A stretch of DNA of 64,000 nucleotides from Brachionus manjavacas (taxonomy: Eukaryota; Rotifera; Eurotatoria; Ploima; Brachionidae): contig JAHQIY010000003.1 of the NCBI GenBank assembly GCA_019054805.1, positions 8,060,001 to 8,124,000 on the forward strand, in the 5' to 3' direction. The notes beneath the pieces were generated by a model. That model saw nothing but the letters and a program-made list of their open reading frames with translations. It had not been told where the DNA came from and did not search any database. Position 1 is the first letter of the stretch, and every line of letters begins with the position of its first letter. This document shows positions 28,363 to 48,100 of the stretch, in pieces. Both the position numbers and the translations under genes were made by a program.

Positions 28363-30657
28363 TCATGTTACACTTAGATCGACCTCTAAATGACCGGTAT
28401 TATTCACTTGAACGTCTGTCTTGGACCGGTCTTTCCAGAACCGTCGCCCTTCACTTGGTATTTGATAATACTGCTAATGTGGAATAAAATGTCACATTTT
28501 TTAAGTTTACCTCTGAGGTAAAATTATAGACAACCATTAATTAATATTTATTTACTTAATTATTACATTAAAAAAGTAAAATAAAAGAAATTTTTTTAAA
28601 GCATTTTCTTTTATTGTTGATCGGATAAATTTTCGAAAAAAAACTATTTTTTTCCCTGCTTAAAAAATCACTCTTAAACGTTGTAACCAAAATGAACAGT
28701 GGCAGGTCTTCATTAAGAAAAAATATTTAAAAAATTTTAATTTTTAATTTAAATTTTATCCTACCCATTAATTTCATTTGACCAAAGAGTGTGTTTGATT
28801 AAAATTTTTTCCAAATTTTCATCAATCGGAGCTTGATATTTGTTTCTGGTAACTCCGAGTTTTCTAATACTACTGGAAGTGGCTGGACGTTTTTTTAGCA
28901 ATGCTTGAGACTGATTTGATTGCTGGCTCGAGTTATTTTTGTTCCTAATTTTGGTGTAATTAGATGAGGGTCCCGCGCTTGCCAATCTGCTGCTTATTCT
29001 TGATTCATATTGCACTGATTTTCCTTTTTCTAAATCATTCAAAATTTTCAGTACTGCATCTCGGTCTTTAATTTGAATTAAAAAATTAATTTTTTCTATT
29101 TAAATCTGCATTGAATACAAACCTTGGTCATTTGCAGTTTTTAGCCAAGTCTGAAAAGGTACAGACTTTTTCTTTGCATTTTGATCACCATTAGCTTTCT
29201 CAGTGTCATCAGCAGGCATAATGAATTTTTTAGTTTCATTTCCGGACTCTAAATTTAAATTATTTAATTCTTCATCAATATTTTCATCTTGACTGTCAAA
29301 ATAATTGAATGTATGTGCTATTTGCTGATAGTATGGAATATTCGTTTTAAAGCTAGTGTACTCAGTCTGTGGTTCGTACGATACCAAATATTTAGCACTA
29401 TTGGTTTCTGCATCAATTGTTTGAACTTCTTCGTCTCTAACTTTTTGCTCTTGATCAATTTCACTGATTTTTTCCTCTTTTTTAGAACCGGAAATCTCAT
29501 TCTTTTGAATGGCATAATTTACCGGAGAAACAGCATGCGATCTCAAATAAGCCAAAGGGTAATTTTTTCTATATCTGTCATCGCCCAGCCTTCGTCTGAT
29601 GTCAGAAATTTTATCCGGCGTCCTTGGATTATCCCATTGCATCCAATGTTTAGTTGATTTTGGTTTTTCAACAATATCTTCAATAAATTCTGGTTCCTCT
29701 TTAATTTTGACTTTTTCAGCAGTTTTTGGAGGCTTTTCATTAGCTTGATTGGGAACAGCATGAGGCTGCTTGATCTGTCCGAGTCTTTTCTTTGCCTCTA
29801 TTATGTGAGCAGGAGTTTCATCTTGCTTGTAAACCATCCAGTGATAATCATATTTGGGCTCTTTTTTATCATTATTCGTAATCATCGACATCTTTTCAGT
29901 GATTTTTTCCAATTGTTCTAACGGAGTTTCAACTATTGTCTTTACTGGTGTTGCTGCTACACAATTAAGAAATTTAAAAACCAAGAAAACAAAGAATTAG
30001 AGAGAGTTGTTTTAAAAAAAGATCAATTCCCTTAAGAAAAAAACATAATTGGGAAAATTTCGTGATCAACAAAGACCCTAAGGATAGCCATGTTGTGAAA
30101 TTAAATATAAAAAAATAAGTTTATTTTTTTTTCGATAAAAAAATTAATATAATATTTTTGAGGAAAATAAAATTTACATGCTGGAGGAGTCGGGGGTGGC
30201 GGTGAGACCAATTTTGCTTTGGGTTTGTCTTCTGAGTCCAGTTTTTTGATGGAAATAGAGCTTGTTCCAGCCGATGAACCCCGATTGCTGATTGTTTGTG
30301 TTATAATTCGATGATCAAAGTCGACCTTTTAAGATTAAAAGATAAAATAGAAAAAAAATTTTTAAATTTATTTATTTAAAATTATTATTTAAAGTTTACA
30401 TTAGTTTTGATATTGTAAAAATTTTTATTATAAGCTTTTTCAATAGACTTGCCAAAGCTAGAAGAAGTAAAAGGTCTAGCGCGCTGGTTCATTACGGTCA
30501 TTCGGTCTCGTTGGGAGACGATGCCCGAAAACGCTCTGCTAACAGTCTTAAACTCTTTTCTCTTAGTTTTTTTCCCATAATGGTCCACATAAGTAGTTTC
30601 TGGAAGCCTAAATTTGAACGAGTCAAATAGCAATGGCTGAAATGTTTTAGACGGCAT
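28363..30657 (-). CDS. Unrecognised five-exon protein, 543 residues
   Basis: Exons: 30657-30400, 30325-30178, 29956-29123, 29065-28765, 28453-28363. Every donor and acceptor is GT/AG, phases agree, and the total is 544 codons including the stop, so the model is well supported. The protein is hydrophilic with no signal peptide or membrane helix. Exon 1 carries TVMNQRARPFTSSSFGK and a basic patch. Exon 2 ends in a Pro run (SPPPPTPPA). Exon 3 holds two related segments, YHWMVYKQDETPAHIIEAKK and KHWMQWDNPRTPDKISDIRR, each followed by RLG; these look like an internal W-x(5-8)-TP repeat. It also holds EYTSF and a Glu/Asp-rich stretch. Exon 4 is Ser/Gln-rich. I do not recognise the family. A cytoskeletal or ciliary role comes to mind from the short W/TP repeats and basic character, but this is speculation. 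Confidence 0.8.
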
Positions 30658-31444
30658 TTAGTTAAAGCTTTCTTTTAAAATAAAAGTTGATTTTCGAAAA
30701 AAAAATCTAAAAACTCTCTAGCATTGGATTGAATTTCTTTTATTTGATTACAAGCTTATCAACACCGAAATTCATTAAGCAAACTCGTAATCTAAACCAA
30801 TTTCTGACAAATAATTTTAGTCTTAAAAATTTACGATTTTAAAAATATTTTAAATTTTTTTTAATGTTCTTTCGTCTTAATGATTAATCAAAGGCTAGAT
30901 AGTGCTTTTTAAGCTTATATGCTCATTACATGATTTAATTCAGCTTAGACTTGAGGTGCCAATTTATTGTTCAAATTGTTGTTGCAACAAATAAAAAAAA
31001 AAATAAAGCAACTACTTCAGATATTCCAATTGAATTATTCCCCGAGAATAATTATTACAATTTTGTTTCTTTTGTTGCTTAGTGAATTATTTACTGCAAA
31101 CACAAGAAACTGACAAATATAAACAATTCACATTTAAATGGATTTTTAAAGAGAAAATAATATTAAATAAAAGGTAAATATGAGAAGTTGCTAGCTTTAT
31201 AGCAAATAGATCAGGTAGTATAGTGAAGATTTGTTAGATTATGAGGCAATAAAATATCCTATTCAAAACAACTCAAATTTCAAGATTTGTCCGATATATG
31301 GTTAAGTCTAAGTATATTTGGACTTTGTTTATTACTTAGACTAATTAATTAATAGTTGAAGTATTTAAATCGTTGCCAAGATCTCATAAAATATTAAAAG
31401 TGACAGAGTAAAATAAAAAAATTGCATTTAAAATATTTAATTAC

Positions 31445-31531
31445 CATTTTAACCGATTCGTCGGTTGATTTTCGGTGTTTGGGTTGCTTGGATGAATTGA
31501 AATTTGTCAAAATAGATGGGAGCTTGGTCAT
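31445..31531 (-). CDS. Possible alternative first exon of the 28.4-30.7 kb gene
   Basis: An ATG at 31531 opens 29 codons (MTKLPSILTNFNSSKQPKHR...ESVKM) that end at ATG|gtaatt in phase 0. Codons are richer in G+C than the flanks. Joining it to exon 2 at 30325 (phase 0) keeps the frame, whereas joining it to the ATG-bearing exon 1 does not. It may be an alternative promoter and first exon, or part of a separate small gene. Confidence 0.45.
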
Positions 31532-33295
31532 TATCTGATTTGTTTGGTAAATATTGACCGAAAAAAAGTAATTTGCATCAAATTTTCAATAGTCAAAAAT
31601 TTCTGAAAAATTAAAACTCTAATTTAGAATTAATTGTCAAAAATTTATTATGTTTCAAGAAAAAATTGTTTCCTTGAAATTTTGACTTCTATCCATTAGA
31701 CAAAAATTAAATTTTTTTTTTAGTTTTATATATTAGCTGATTTGGTTTTCCTTCTTGAAAAAATATTTGCCGATTTTTGAAGTTAATGAGAAATCTGACA
31801 ATAAAAAAAAACTAAAATAATATAATAAAACAAGACTTATAAATATTTAAAAGTAAATTTAGCAACCACGAATTTTATCCAAATTTAGGATTCTAATTAA
31901 GAGATTTCAATTAAAAAAAAAATAAAAAGTCTTTCAAATTTAGCTTCTTTATTTTTATCATCAAAATCAAACTCTTAGCTTTAAGGTCTTACAAATTTTG
32001 AAATAAAAAATACTAATTCGACTTAAATAAATATATTCAAAGCCCTCTAAATCAAATTGATTGAAATTTGCTCCCTTTTATTCACAAATTAAATAAAAAA
32101 TATATGATTATCAACTATTAATCAAGACCTTAGTGTCCCTCGTTTATTTAAGAACGGTTAACACTTCTTGATTCAATTGATTGTAAAATCTAAGATTATC
32201 GTTTTATAAAATAATCAACTAAAATTTTGATTAAAAAAATTAAATTAAATATTCCAAATTTCTCAATTCTTATCAAATTAAAAATTTTAATTTGAAAAAA
32301 AATGATGTTTTTTTTTTAAAGATGAAGACATCGATTATACTTTAATTTTTCTAACAAATTCTTTAAAAAAATGTTTTCGAAAACTCTTGACTAAAAGCCA
32401 TGGCCAGTATTTAAAAAAATATATATTGACACTTTAATTAAATCGTTTCATTACTCAAGTCTAAATATGAAAAAAATCATACTTTATTAGAATTATTAAA
32501 AATAAATTAAAACAAAGTAAATTTTAAGAGATTTATTTGAAATTGAGACTAAAAGGAAACAAAATTAGCTAATATTTATTTTTTTTTTAAATCATGATGG
32601 AACTATTAGGGTCAATTTGAACTAATAAACCCAATGAGATTAATGAATGCTATTATTTCTAAAAAGTAACAAATCTTATTATGAAAATCTTGTGCACTTA
32701 CTCAGGTGAATTTTTTTGGAAACGCTCTTGTCAATGACATTTTATTTTAATTGCAATCAAGCTAAAAAAAAATAAATCCAATTTAGAAAGTAGCTGTTTA
32801 TGAATCCCTGTCGTTCATTCATAACTTTATAGGCTTTGATTTTTGTATTTAACAATAAGAATAAGCGACACTTTTTCTTTATATTGCATAAGAAAGACCC
32901 TAAAGCATTATTTCAGAATTTAATTTCAGTGCAAAAATAAACAAAATGAAAAGCTAAAATTTAAACATGCAATAGATATTTAACTATTATTTTAGGTGAT
33001 TCCTTTTAAAATTAACTGATGGTATTAATACTTATTTTTGAGCTAAAAAATTCAGCTGAAATGCAGACTTAGAACATTTTTCAGTAACAAAAATCAACAA
33101 CACTTTAATTAGAATTTTAATTTAAAGAACTGTCTTCTTAATTTAAATCATTATTTGATCTATTTATAAGTTTCTATGGTTTCAGACTAGATAAATACCA
33201 AGAACGGGAACAGTTACGATTATTAAAGCTTTTTATTTTTGAAAAATAAATCTTTATTTAATTAAATTTTTAATATTTGCTCATTAATTTATTGA
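31532..33295. other. AT-rich intergenic stretch
   Basis: No exon, RNA gene or repeat could be supported between the possible first exon at 31.5 kb and the CPOX stop codon. Confidence 0.5.
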
Positions 33296-38744
<5,449 letters not shown>

Positions 38745-39174
38745 TATTTTTTATTTTCACGTAAATTAGATTTTTATCTAAATTCCAAATTTAATTTCAT
38801 AAAAAATTCAATTTTTTGTTTCTGGTTAAACATTTTAAAATGTTTATTTAATTTTAATTATTTTGATTTTTTTTCTCTTTGAAAAATGATAAATAGTGTT
38901 TACAAAAAAAACTTTATTCAATTTTTTTACTTTACGCTTTAAAATAACAAAATTATGGGAAAAAATGGATATTAGTTTAATTTAAGAGATAACATACCAA
39001 AGATTTAAAGCACAAAAAAATTAAAAAAAAAATCATACGCTTTCTTCCCGACTGAATTTATAAACTAAGAAAGGTAATAGGAAGAGAATGAAAAATTATT
39101 ATTATTATTTACAAATTTTTTATAAATTCAAACGACTCGCAATCTTGAAGCTTGGAAAGAATCTTATTGAGTAT

Positions 39175-42100
39175 TTAAAGGTTTAAAAATAACTTTTTAA
39201 TGTCGCTAATTGTCAGGTAAGAGACTCTATCGTCCTGATTGCTAGCTTGATTCAGTGATTTTGAACAAAGAGGCTGAGCATCATCCCGATTCATTGCATA
39301 GCTTGTATTTGTCTTAAACATTGAATAAACATGCTCTTCTATCGAATTTTTGACCATAAATCGATACACAAATGTTGGCTTGGTTTGACCAATTCGATGC
39401 ACTCTTCCTATAGATTGGATTTCCTGAGATTTGTTTAAAGTCGGCTCGACGAGTAAAACATGGGTTGCTTCGATTACATTTAGGCCATTGGCACCAAACG
39501 AATAAGGCATGAGTAAAACACTAATTGTTTTGTCTTTTTTGAACATATCTATCTTTTTCTGGAATGATCCACTGTCTTTGACATAGCAAAAAGTTATTGA
39601 ATTTGCGTTGAGCAAATCAATTATTAAGTCTAACATTGTGATATGCTCGGAAAATACAAGGCATTTTGCATCTTTTTCTTGACCCAATATTTTCACTAAA
39701 CATTTGGCAATACTTTCAACTTTTGCTGAATTAGAGTCTCCCTTAAATAAAAAAAATCAATAAAATTTTAATATTTTTAAATATTTTTACATTTTGAATA
39801 TTATAAATATGTTAAAATTGTTAAAATCTTATCAAATACCTTTATTTATTTTTTTCAATTAACAGATGCTTTTTTAAAAGGATATGGGTTAATTTGGATA
39901 GAAATTCAAATGATAAAAATGTTAAAATTAACTAAAATTATTTTAAAAAATTTAGTCCCAGTTTTTAAGAAACCACTTTAAGATAATTATACACTTTATT
40001 TTCTTTAGCCCTTAACGAAGTTTCCTTTCTCGACTACAAAAATGATAAATGTCTAATACTGAATGAAATAATTTTTTTCTTTTATTCAAAATAAAAATCA
40101 AGAATAAAACATTTACTGATAGAAACGATAGAATTAATGGGGTCCTAAGAGTCCTAAAGTGACCATACTCAAAATTTTAGGTATTTTTTATTTACAATAT
40201 TGTTATCAAATTTTTTAAATCAAAAATTGTGTTTTTAAAATCCTCATACAATTATGAGTATTTTGGTGTTATTCTCTTTGAAAATTTTAGGCGCCATATT
40301 TCTTGAACTAATTGTCAAATAAATAAAATAATTATATATTCTAAATCATCTAATCGAGATACAATGAAAATACCCAACTTTCATTTAGGATTTCTATCCA
40401 AATTGTCCCATATCCTTTTTATTTGAGAAAAACCCAATATAAATTTAAAAAAGAATAAAACTGGAAAGTAGAAACTGGAAATATACTTAAGTTAAAGATT
40501 TTATTAAAATTATAAATACCTTTTTTGTATCTAAGTCGTCTGAAATAATGATAGATTTGATAAGTATGATATTTTACCTGCATAAGCGATGGTCCATCGC
40601 ATATTTTAGAAGACTAAGAAATTGAGTAAATTGAGGGTTGTTGGGGACTTGTTGGTTAAAAATGCCAAAAACTGAAAAAGCTCAAAGCTCTATGGATTTT
40701 TCAGCTTAAAATTAGGCATTTAAGAGTTATTAATTTTGAATTTTTTTTAATCTAAAATATTAGTTCCTAAAAATTAATCGCTTCTAGTTTGGTTCATTTT
40801 TGGTATGTCTTCTTTCGGCTGCTCATAACTTCCTTAAAGACAGTCCTAAAATAACTATCTAAATATCAAATGATTCAGTTTTTTCTCCTCTATATTTTTA
40901 CATATAGATCATTAAGAGATTCTGACGGAGGTTATTAGACTGTAAATTAATATTTCTGTAAATTATTATTTTATCATATTATTTCATTAGCTTTCATTTA
41001 CCCTATCTTTTTCAGATCCCTTTCCTTACTTGAATGTTTTTGAAGTTTATTTTTTGCTGCAAATTTTTTTCAAAGATAATTTTTTGTTTAGATGCCACAT
41101 GATTAATATTTTTGAATTTTATCATCTGTTGGTGCCAAACTCTGAAAGTTAAATATAGAAAAATGTTGTTTACCTTTCAAGACTGACAAGATAGCTAAAA
41201 CCTTGAGCAAAAAAATTCATAATTTTTTCTCTAAAAATTTAATAATAAAAAATATAATTATTGAAAGGAAAAAAGGGAAGGCTTTGTAGATTTTTTTTGT
41301 GGCAAGTAAGGTGTTCAACAAATCAATTTGGAACGGACTGTATTCTTAATTTTTTTGGTTTTTAACTAAATTAGTAAAGATTTTTAGTGAATTTGTGGTT
41401 AAATATTAATAATGTTATTTTTTTTTCATTAAAGTAAATAAAACATCACGATAAATTTTTTTGTTACTAAAATTACTTTTTTAATCAATGAAATAAATTT
41501 ACTTTATAAAAAGTTATATGCATTTAATAATTAAATTTTTATAATAAAATACATTTTTTTAATTAAGCAAATTTAAAATACTTGAGTTGGAAAGTGAATC
41601 TGATAGTAGTTTTTTTGAGAGAATAGACTCTCAAGAAAGGCAAATAATGTTTTGGTACCGCAATTTTAATAAAAAATCATCTAAATTAGAAGCAGGTACA
41701 GCCAGAGTCCGAGGAAGAGCCCTGGTTTAAAGTTTCGAGTAGTCAGAATGTTAGGGTCTTTTTTATAATTTAGTCTTAATTTTAATTTAGGGGTCTATTT
41801 TTATTTAAATTAGGGTTGAGGAAAATTATGGGCTCCGAAGAAATTGCTAGATAAAGATAAACCTAATCACTAAAATAATTTCAGGTTAAAATTTTTGAGG
41901 ACCAGGCTAAAAATAACGCTTTTAAAGCTTTGCTTCAAATTTAAATATTTATAAGACTAATTTCAAAATAATACTTTAAGTTTTTTTCATTAAATACCTT
42001 TATTTTAACATTTTTGAGAATAAGCGATTCCTTATCCAACGAATATTCCTCATTTTCATCTGATTTAAAACATCGCTTGCTGCTTTTTGATTCTGGACTC

Positions 42101-45100
42101 AACTCAATCATTCTTTTTGTACTAACCAAATGGGATTCATCATGAAAACAATTTTCTCTACACATAGGACACCGAACACATCGTTTTAAATTTTGATAAA
42201 AAGAATTCTCTGTAGTTAACAAACTGTTATAACAATCTTTGCAAAACAAGTGGCCACAAGAAAGAATAAACCACTTTAAAAAAAAAACAAATATAATTTT
42301 TATAATAAAAAAAATGAATTATTTAAATCTTTTAACCTCAAAGCCTAAATTGCATTGACATATGGGACATAGGTCAGTATTTTCTTGATTTTCAGTCAGA
42401 GTATATATTTTAGATGAATGTTTCAAATAAATAAGCTGACCAAGCTTTTTGCTAAGCAATGCTTTGTTATTTTTTTGCTCACTCTCATGACGCATAAAAT
42501 GGTAATTAATTAAACTTGGGTGAATAATGTAATCCAGTTTGGCTGTATTTGTCTCTCCAGGCTGGATAAGCCTGAGTCTTATCTTAGCCATTTCCAATTC
42601 ATCCATAGAATTAACTAATGTAAAAACACTGACCCAAAATTGGCGCGAGTGCTGAAACTCAGTTTTAATCATTGTATAAAATTCGAGTATTTCTTTCAGC
42701 TTTTCACTGAATGAAACTAACTTTTTTTCCGATTTGCAATACCAATTTATCAATTTGACCACTTTTTCCAAATCACTGGTAGTTCTGCTCATTACAATCT
42801 CATCCTCTCCATCATCGGATTCCTCCTGCTTGCTCAGAAGCTTAACAGCATCCGTCGAGTTCGAAAATAAATGTTTTGCGTAAGACTTAAAAGCCTGGTC
42901 TGACTGACAAAGCTCGCACTTTTGGTTTTTTTTGGCCTGATTGGGTCTTAAATTGGCTATATTTCCTGATAAATGACAATCAGCTGCCTTAGATACCAAT
43001 TCATGTTGAATATCACCTTGAAAACCCTGTAAATGGCTTAGTAAATCATCACGGAAACTAATCAATGATTCAAATTCGGTGGTAAATATAAACTCAAGTT
43101 CATTTATGGTTTTGATTGTTCGTCCACAAAAGGTGTAGGCTAATTTAACTTGAGTTTGATCATTTTCGTCTCCATCCAAATAATTCATTGTAGAAAATTC
43201 TTTGCTTAAATGCTCCCAGAACTCATTTTGATGCTCAGAAGTTTTTATAGTTTCCAAGATCTCAAGAAAATTGACCAGCTGAATTGGATATTTTTTATCT
43301 TTTAGATTTGAGTTAACATTTTCTAGACTCTTCAAGAATTTTTGCTCTTCCTTGAGTTTCTTTTCTACAAAAGCTAACTTGTATTCTTTTTCACATTGAT
43401 TTAGTTTGATTTTTAAGTCTTCGATTTGTGACTGCAGGTTTTTGACTTGGTTTTTATCTAACTCCTTATTTTTATTTTCTAAATTTGTTTTCATTATTTC
43501 AATGTAATTGTGATATGTGTGCACTTTTTGAATCAAGTCTAAACTCACGTTGTGCTCATGGTGTTTCTCCGAATCCAAAATTTCTTGGTAAATTTTTATT
43601 GCGTTTGAAAGCTTAAGAAAAAAACAAAAGATAAAAATATAAATAAAAATTCGAAGATTTAAAGAAAAATCCAAAATTTTTTGCATCCAAATGATCGTCT
43701 GCTTCATAAAATTAAAAAAGCCGATTTTTTTATTATTAGTTTGATTAGAATTTTTAAGTTAAACTTTTTTTTTGGATCAAAAATTTGTTTTTAATTAAAA
43801 TACAATTTTTGCTTATTATTATTTATTAGCCATTTGAATTTAAATTTAATTGCGTGGTTTATTTTAAAAGTTTTACTCTGAATAAATTTTGGCAATGTAA
43901 AAATATTAAATTGAATGAGAAGTTCAAAGTTAGCCTCAGGATTTAACAAAATTTTCCCAGTCAGAAATCGAAGAGCTTTTTTAAATTTTAGTTCAAGATG
44001 AAAAGGTAAAAAACTTTATTTTTGGAGATAAAATGAGCTCTTTTGGGATATAATGCTTTCTCTATTCTCAGTTTAATTTTTGCTCATTTTTGATTTCAGC
44101 TCAATTCTTTCAAAAATTAAAAACAAAGTAATAAATAATTTTTCTAATTTTTCAATTTATAGCGGTGGATCAACTGCAAAATTAAAAAAAATTAATTTCT
44201 ATGAAAAAAGCTTTAATGCCGCATTGAACTTAAAAAACTTCATTCTATTGCTTCTTCAATGCTTAAAATACATCTTTAGAGTATGGGGTGTAAGTTAAGA
44301 CTGCTTTAACATGCGCAAGATGGTGTGTGTTGCCTGCACCAAAGATGCATTTCGGTTTAGGAGGATTTCGGAATATGGTAGGTATGATTTAAGAAGAGTT
44401 TAAATAATTTTAAAAGAAATAAAATAATTTAAAAATAAAAGAAAAAATATTAAAAATTCAGTGTAAATTAAACTTTTATATTTATTACATTGTTCATTAA
44501 TTTTGAATAAAAATATAAGCTAGATCATCAACCATTTTTCCTCTTCCGATTAAGCTGCACCATAAGCTAAGACACGCTTTGGAACTTAAAACAAAGTACA
44601 TCTCTCCCATACTTTAACATTTTTAATTTTGAATGCATGATTTAATAATAGCGTAACCACGGATTTAGGTCCGCATCAAACTCTGAAATTCTGAATTAAT
44701 ACTTGACTTTAAAATAATTTTATCGAATAAAATAAAAAAAAAATTTTTTTTAATTATTTTTCTTAATTTTAGGTGCTGCACCAAATAAATAATTTTTAAG
44801 AAATGTATTTGATTTTTATTCTAAAATCAAGTCTCGATAACGCATTTAATTCAGAATTTCAGAGTTTGATGCGGGTCTAAGACCGTGGTCACGCTTAGTC
44901 CAAAAGCGTGTCTTAGCTGGTGGGGCAGCATAATCGAATGAGGGAATACGTTAATTTCAATAATTGTTAATTATCTTATTTTTGTTGGCCGTAAAGTTAA
45001 TTTGAATTTGTTCTAATCCTAATAACTTTTTAGTGAAAAACCATTTAACCATGCGGACTTTATTTTAGTTGTCACTCAAAAATACTTTTTTTCTTCGGAT

Positions 45101-48100
45101 TCAAAAATTCAACTAACTAAGTAAATTGTCATCTAAACTAACTTTAAGTTTTTGATGAAATTGAAGATGATTTAAAAAGATTGATTAAAGTAAAAATTGC
45201 AATCTGGAAAAATTTCTTAAATGTCTTAAATATATCTTAAATGTAAAATATTATACCCCTTCAATATTATGCACCAAAAAGTCTTCAATAAGCTTACACT
45301 ACTTACAATCTCAGACCGACTTTTTGAATTAAGGGAAAGAAATTTTATTATTTTAATTTTAAGAAATTTTGAACCATTCTTTTCCATTAGTTATCGAACG
45401 GGTAGAAGAATTTAAAGAAGGTTTCGAATCAAGGTATTTTGAATATGCTACTCCAATGTGTGATTGCTACCTTATAAATTCTTCTCAAATATTTAAACAT
45501 GTGAAAGTTGTCAATCATTTATGTTGATTTGTCTATTTAAATTTTTTTTTCATATTTTATTCTTTTAAATTTTTAACTTTATTAAATTAGCTTATTTCAA
45601 TTTAGAATGTGTTTAAACAAAAGTAAGTTTATTAAAAAAAAACTAAATTAATGACTAAAATATTTTTTTTTAATGGATAAATAGCAATTAATAATTTTCT
45701 TTCTCTCAAAAAGACGATTCTACAAAATTGTATTTTTTACTATAAACTTTCTTTCTTTAATTTAAAAAAAATTGACTATGATTGCTAAAAGATGGGTGAA
45801 AAATCAGAAAATTCAGGTTTTTGGTTTTTGTTTACGAATTTTTTTATAAAATAATTTCTACTATAAATAATTAAACTTTAAAATTCCAACTCATCAACTT
45901 TGAAAAAAAAATTAAATTCACTTAATTGATTTTTTCCTTTTTATTTTTCATTTTACCTTCTAAGTATATAATTAAATTATTCCTTTTTTTATTCTATTTA
46001 GATTTTTAAATATTTAGCTTTTCATATTTTTGCGACTTTGCACAAATATTTAATTTTATAAATAATAAATCAATACACAAGCTTTTTTACCTGATCTTGT
46101 AAAATATGTAGACCAGCTATTGCATTCGCATGCATAGTCATTGTTCTAAAAATGCTGTTACACTCTATTTGAGTTTTTTTGGTCAAAATTTGAAGCGATT
46201 TTTCCATGGTCAGCAATCTTAAAAATGAAAAAAATTGCAAATTTTTTACCTAATTCCAAATAAAAAATTACTTTTCTTTTTTCTTAGCTAAATGACCCTG
46301 TGCCATAAACGTGCGCTTTCTTAGAATTAACTGAGGATGATTGCATGCTAGCCTTAAATCCAACACTGGTGCTAAGATCTTGTTCATTTTCAAATAATTA
46401 GTTTAAAATCTTAAATTAAACTTGTAATACCTGATCAATAATTGATCTCTCAATTTCGTCAAGTCTCATATTGTCCTGTAGATATTTGGAAAAATAGCTA
46501 TCAACCAGCTGATTTTCATTGAGTGAACTCTCTGAACTAGACTGATTGATTTCGGTTCCTTTGAAAGAATTCCTTCGATTTTCCCTAAATAACTCCAAGA
46601 CTCGCTGATACAGATGAGCTTCGAAAGGTGAAAAATCGATCCAATAGCAAATCTCTGTCTGCTTTGGTATATCTATCTGATTTTCTACAAATCGTTTGGA
46701 TGTGCGCCACAGAACATTGCTGACTGCTTTAGCCATTGGCATTTTGTCTCCCATTTGAAATGGCTCGAATAGACAGTACTTGAACCATTTTTTATTTATA
46801 TACGGATCTTCGCGGATAAACGTGAACAAGCCGTGAAGGTCTCCTAGAGAACGACCAATGGGTGTTCCAGTGACGCACCATCTGTTAATGGCATGCAATC
46901 TATTTGCCATTTCGGCACAGCGCGAATTTGTCGAATGCACCATTTGAGCTTCGTCAAGACACACTCTCCACCATTCTACATAAATAAGCGGACTTGGTAT
47001 GTTCGAAAATCTTTTCGCCTTTCTCAGCGATCTCTGATTTTCAATGGCAAAAACATGAGCCAACTCGCTGCTTAGAACATCGTATGTGGTTATACAAATG
47101 TCCAATTTGGCCAAATCTCTTGGCTGAATGAAGCCAGAAGCTGTTCCTTTATAAACAAGAACATTTAACTTTTTGTCCACATGCTTTCTTATTTCATCCG
47201 CCCACTGGTAGCTTATCACTGACGGTGTCACTATCAGAGTGCATCCGGATTTTATTGGCGCAACTTTGGTACAACATTCAAGACACAAAAACTCCTGCCT
47301 ACTGCCTCGGTAATTAACGCAGCTTAAATGGGTCCATACAGAACAAGCAACACATTGGTACACCGACTGGTCATTTTGATGCTGCTGATGACGCTTGAAC
47401 GAATCTACTTGAAAATGCTCGGGCGTATTTCCGCAAAGGCAGCTAAAAGATTTTTTGTTAAGTTCTCGCTTATTTTTGTCAACTTGACACTTTTCAAATT
47501 TAAATTTAAAATCATCATTTCTCACATTAAGCATTATAAGACTCAAAATTTCCACCGTTTTTCCCAAACCCATCTCATCGGCCAAAATCCCGCCAGGCAA
47601 AGACCTGATCTTTAGCGGTGCTTCTTTTGTCACAATTCCATAAAATTTGTGATAATAGACAAAATCATTTCTGGCATTGACCAACTTAATGTACAGCGGA
47701 TGAAGCTCTGACGCAGACTGGGACACCATGGACCGGTCAAAGCTAAAATTTTCTTTGAACAGCATCCATTTAATTCCTTCTATCTGATAAGGCCTAAGTG
47801 TCGGTCTGAGATTGCTCAATTGTTGGATAGCAGAGTCATCACGGCACCCGATCAATTCATTCAATGAACCATTTTCTTTGTGCAGTTGGTAAATCAAGTC
47901 GAACAAATTCTCATTTCTGTTTTTGATATCGTACTCGTTGTGGTCTCCTCTTTCGCAGAACTTGTCTGAATTATTATTTTGGTAAAATGCGGCCATGCTA
48001 GGAGTGCTGTGTAGACTGGCAAAAAAGTGACCCATTACAAAATTTATGTCATTGGCACATTTTGAACTAGAGTAAATAAAAGAAGGATCTAAGCTAATTA

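Noticed and set aside
40520-40600. Small exon candidates in SHPRH intron 5 (40.5-40.6 kb, minus)
   Set aside because: Exons 5 and 6 join directly in phase 0 and match the family sequence across the junction, so no extra exon is needed.
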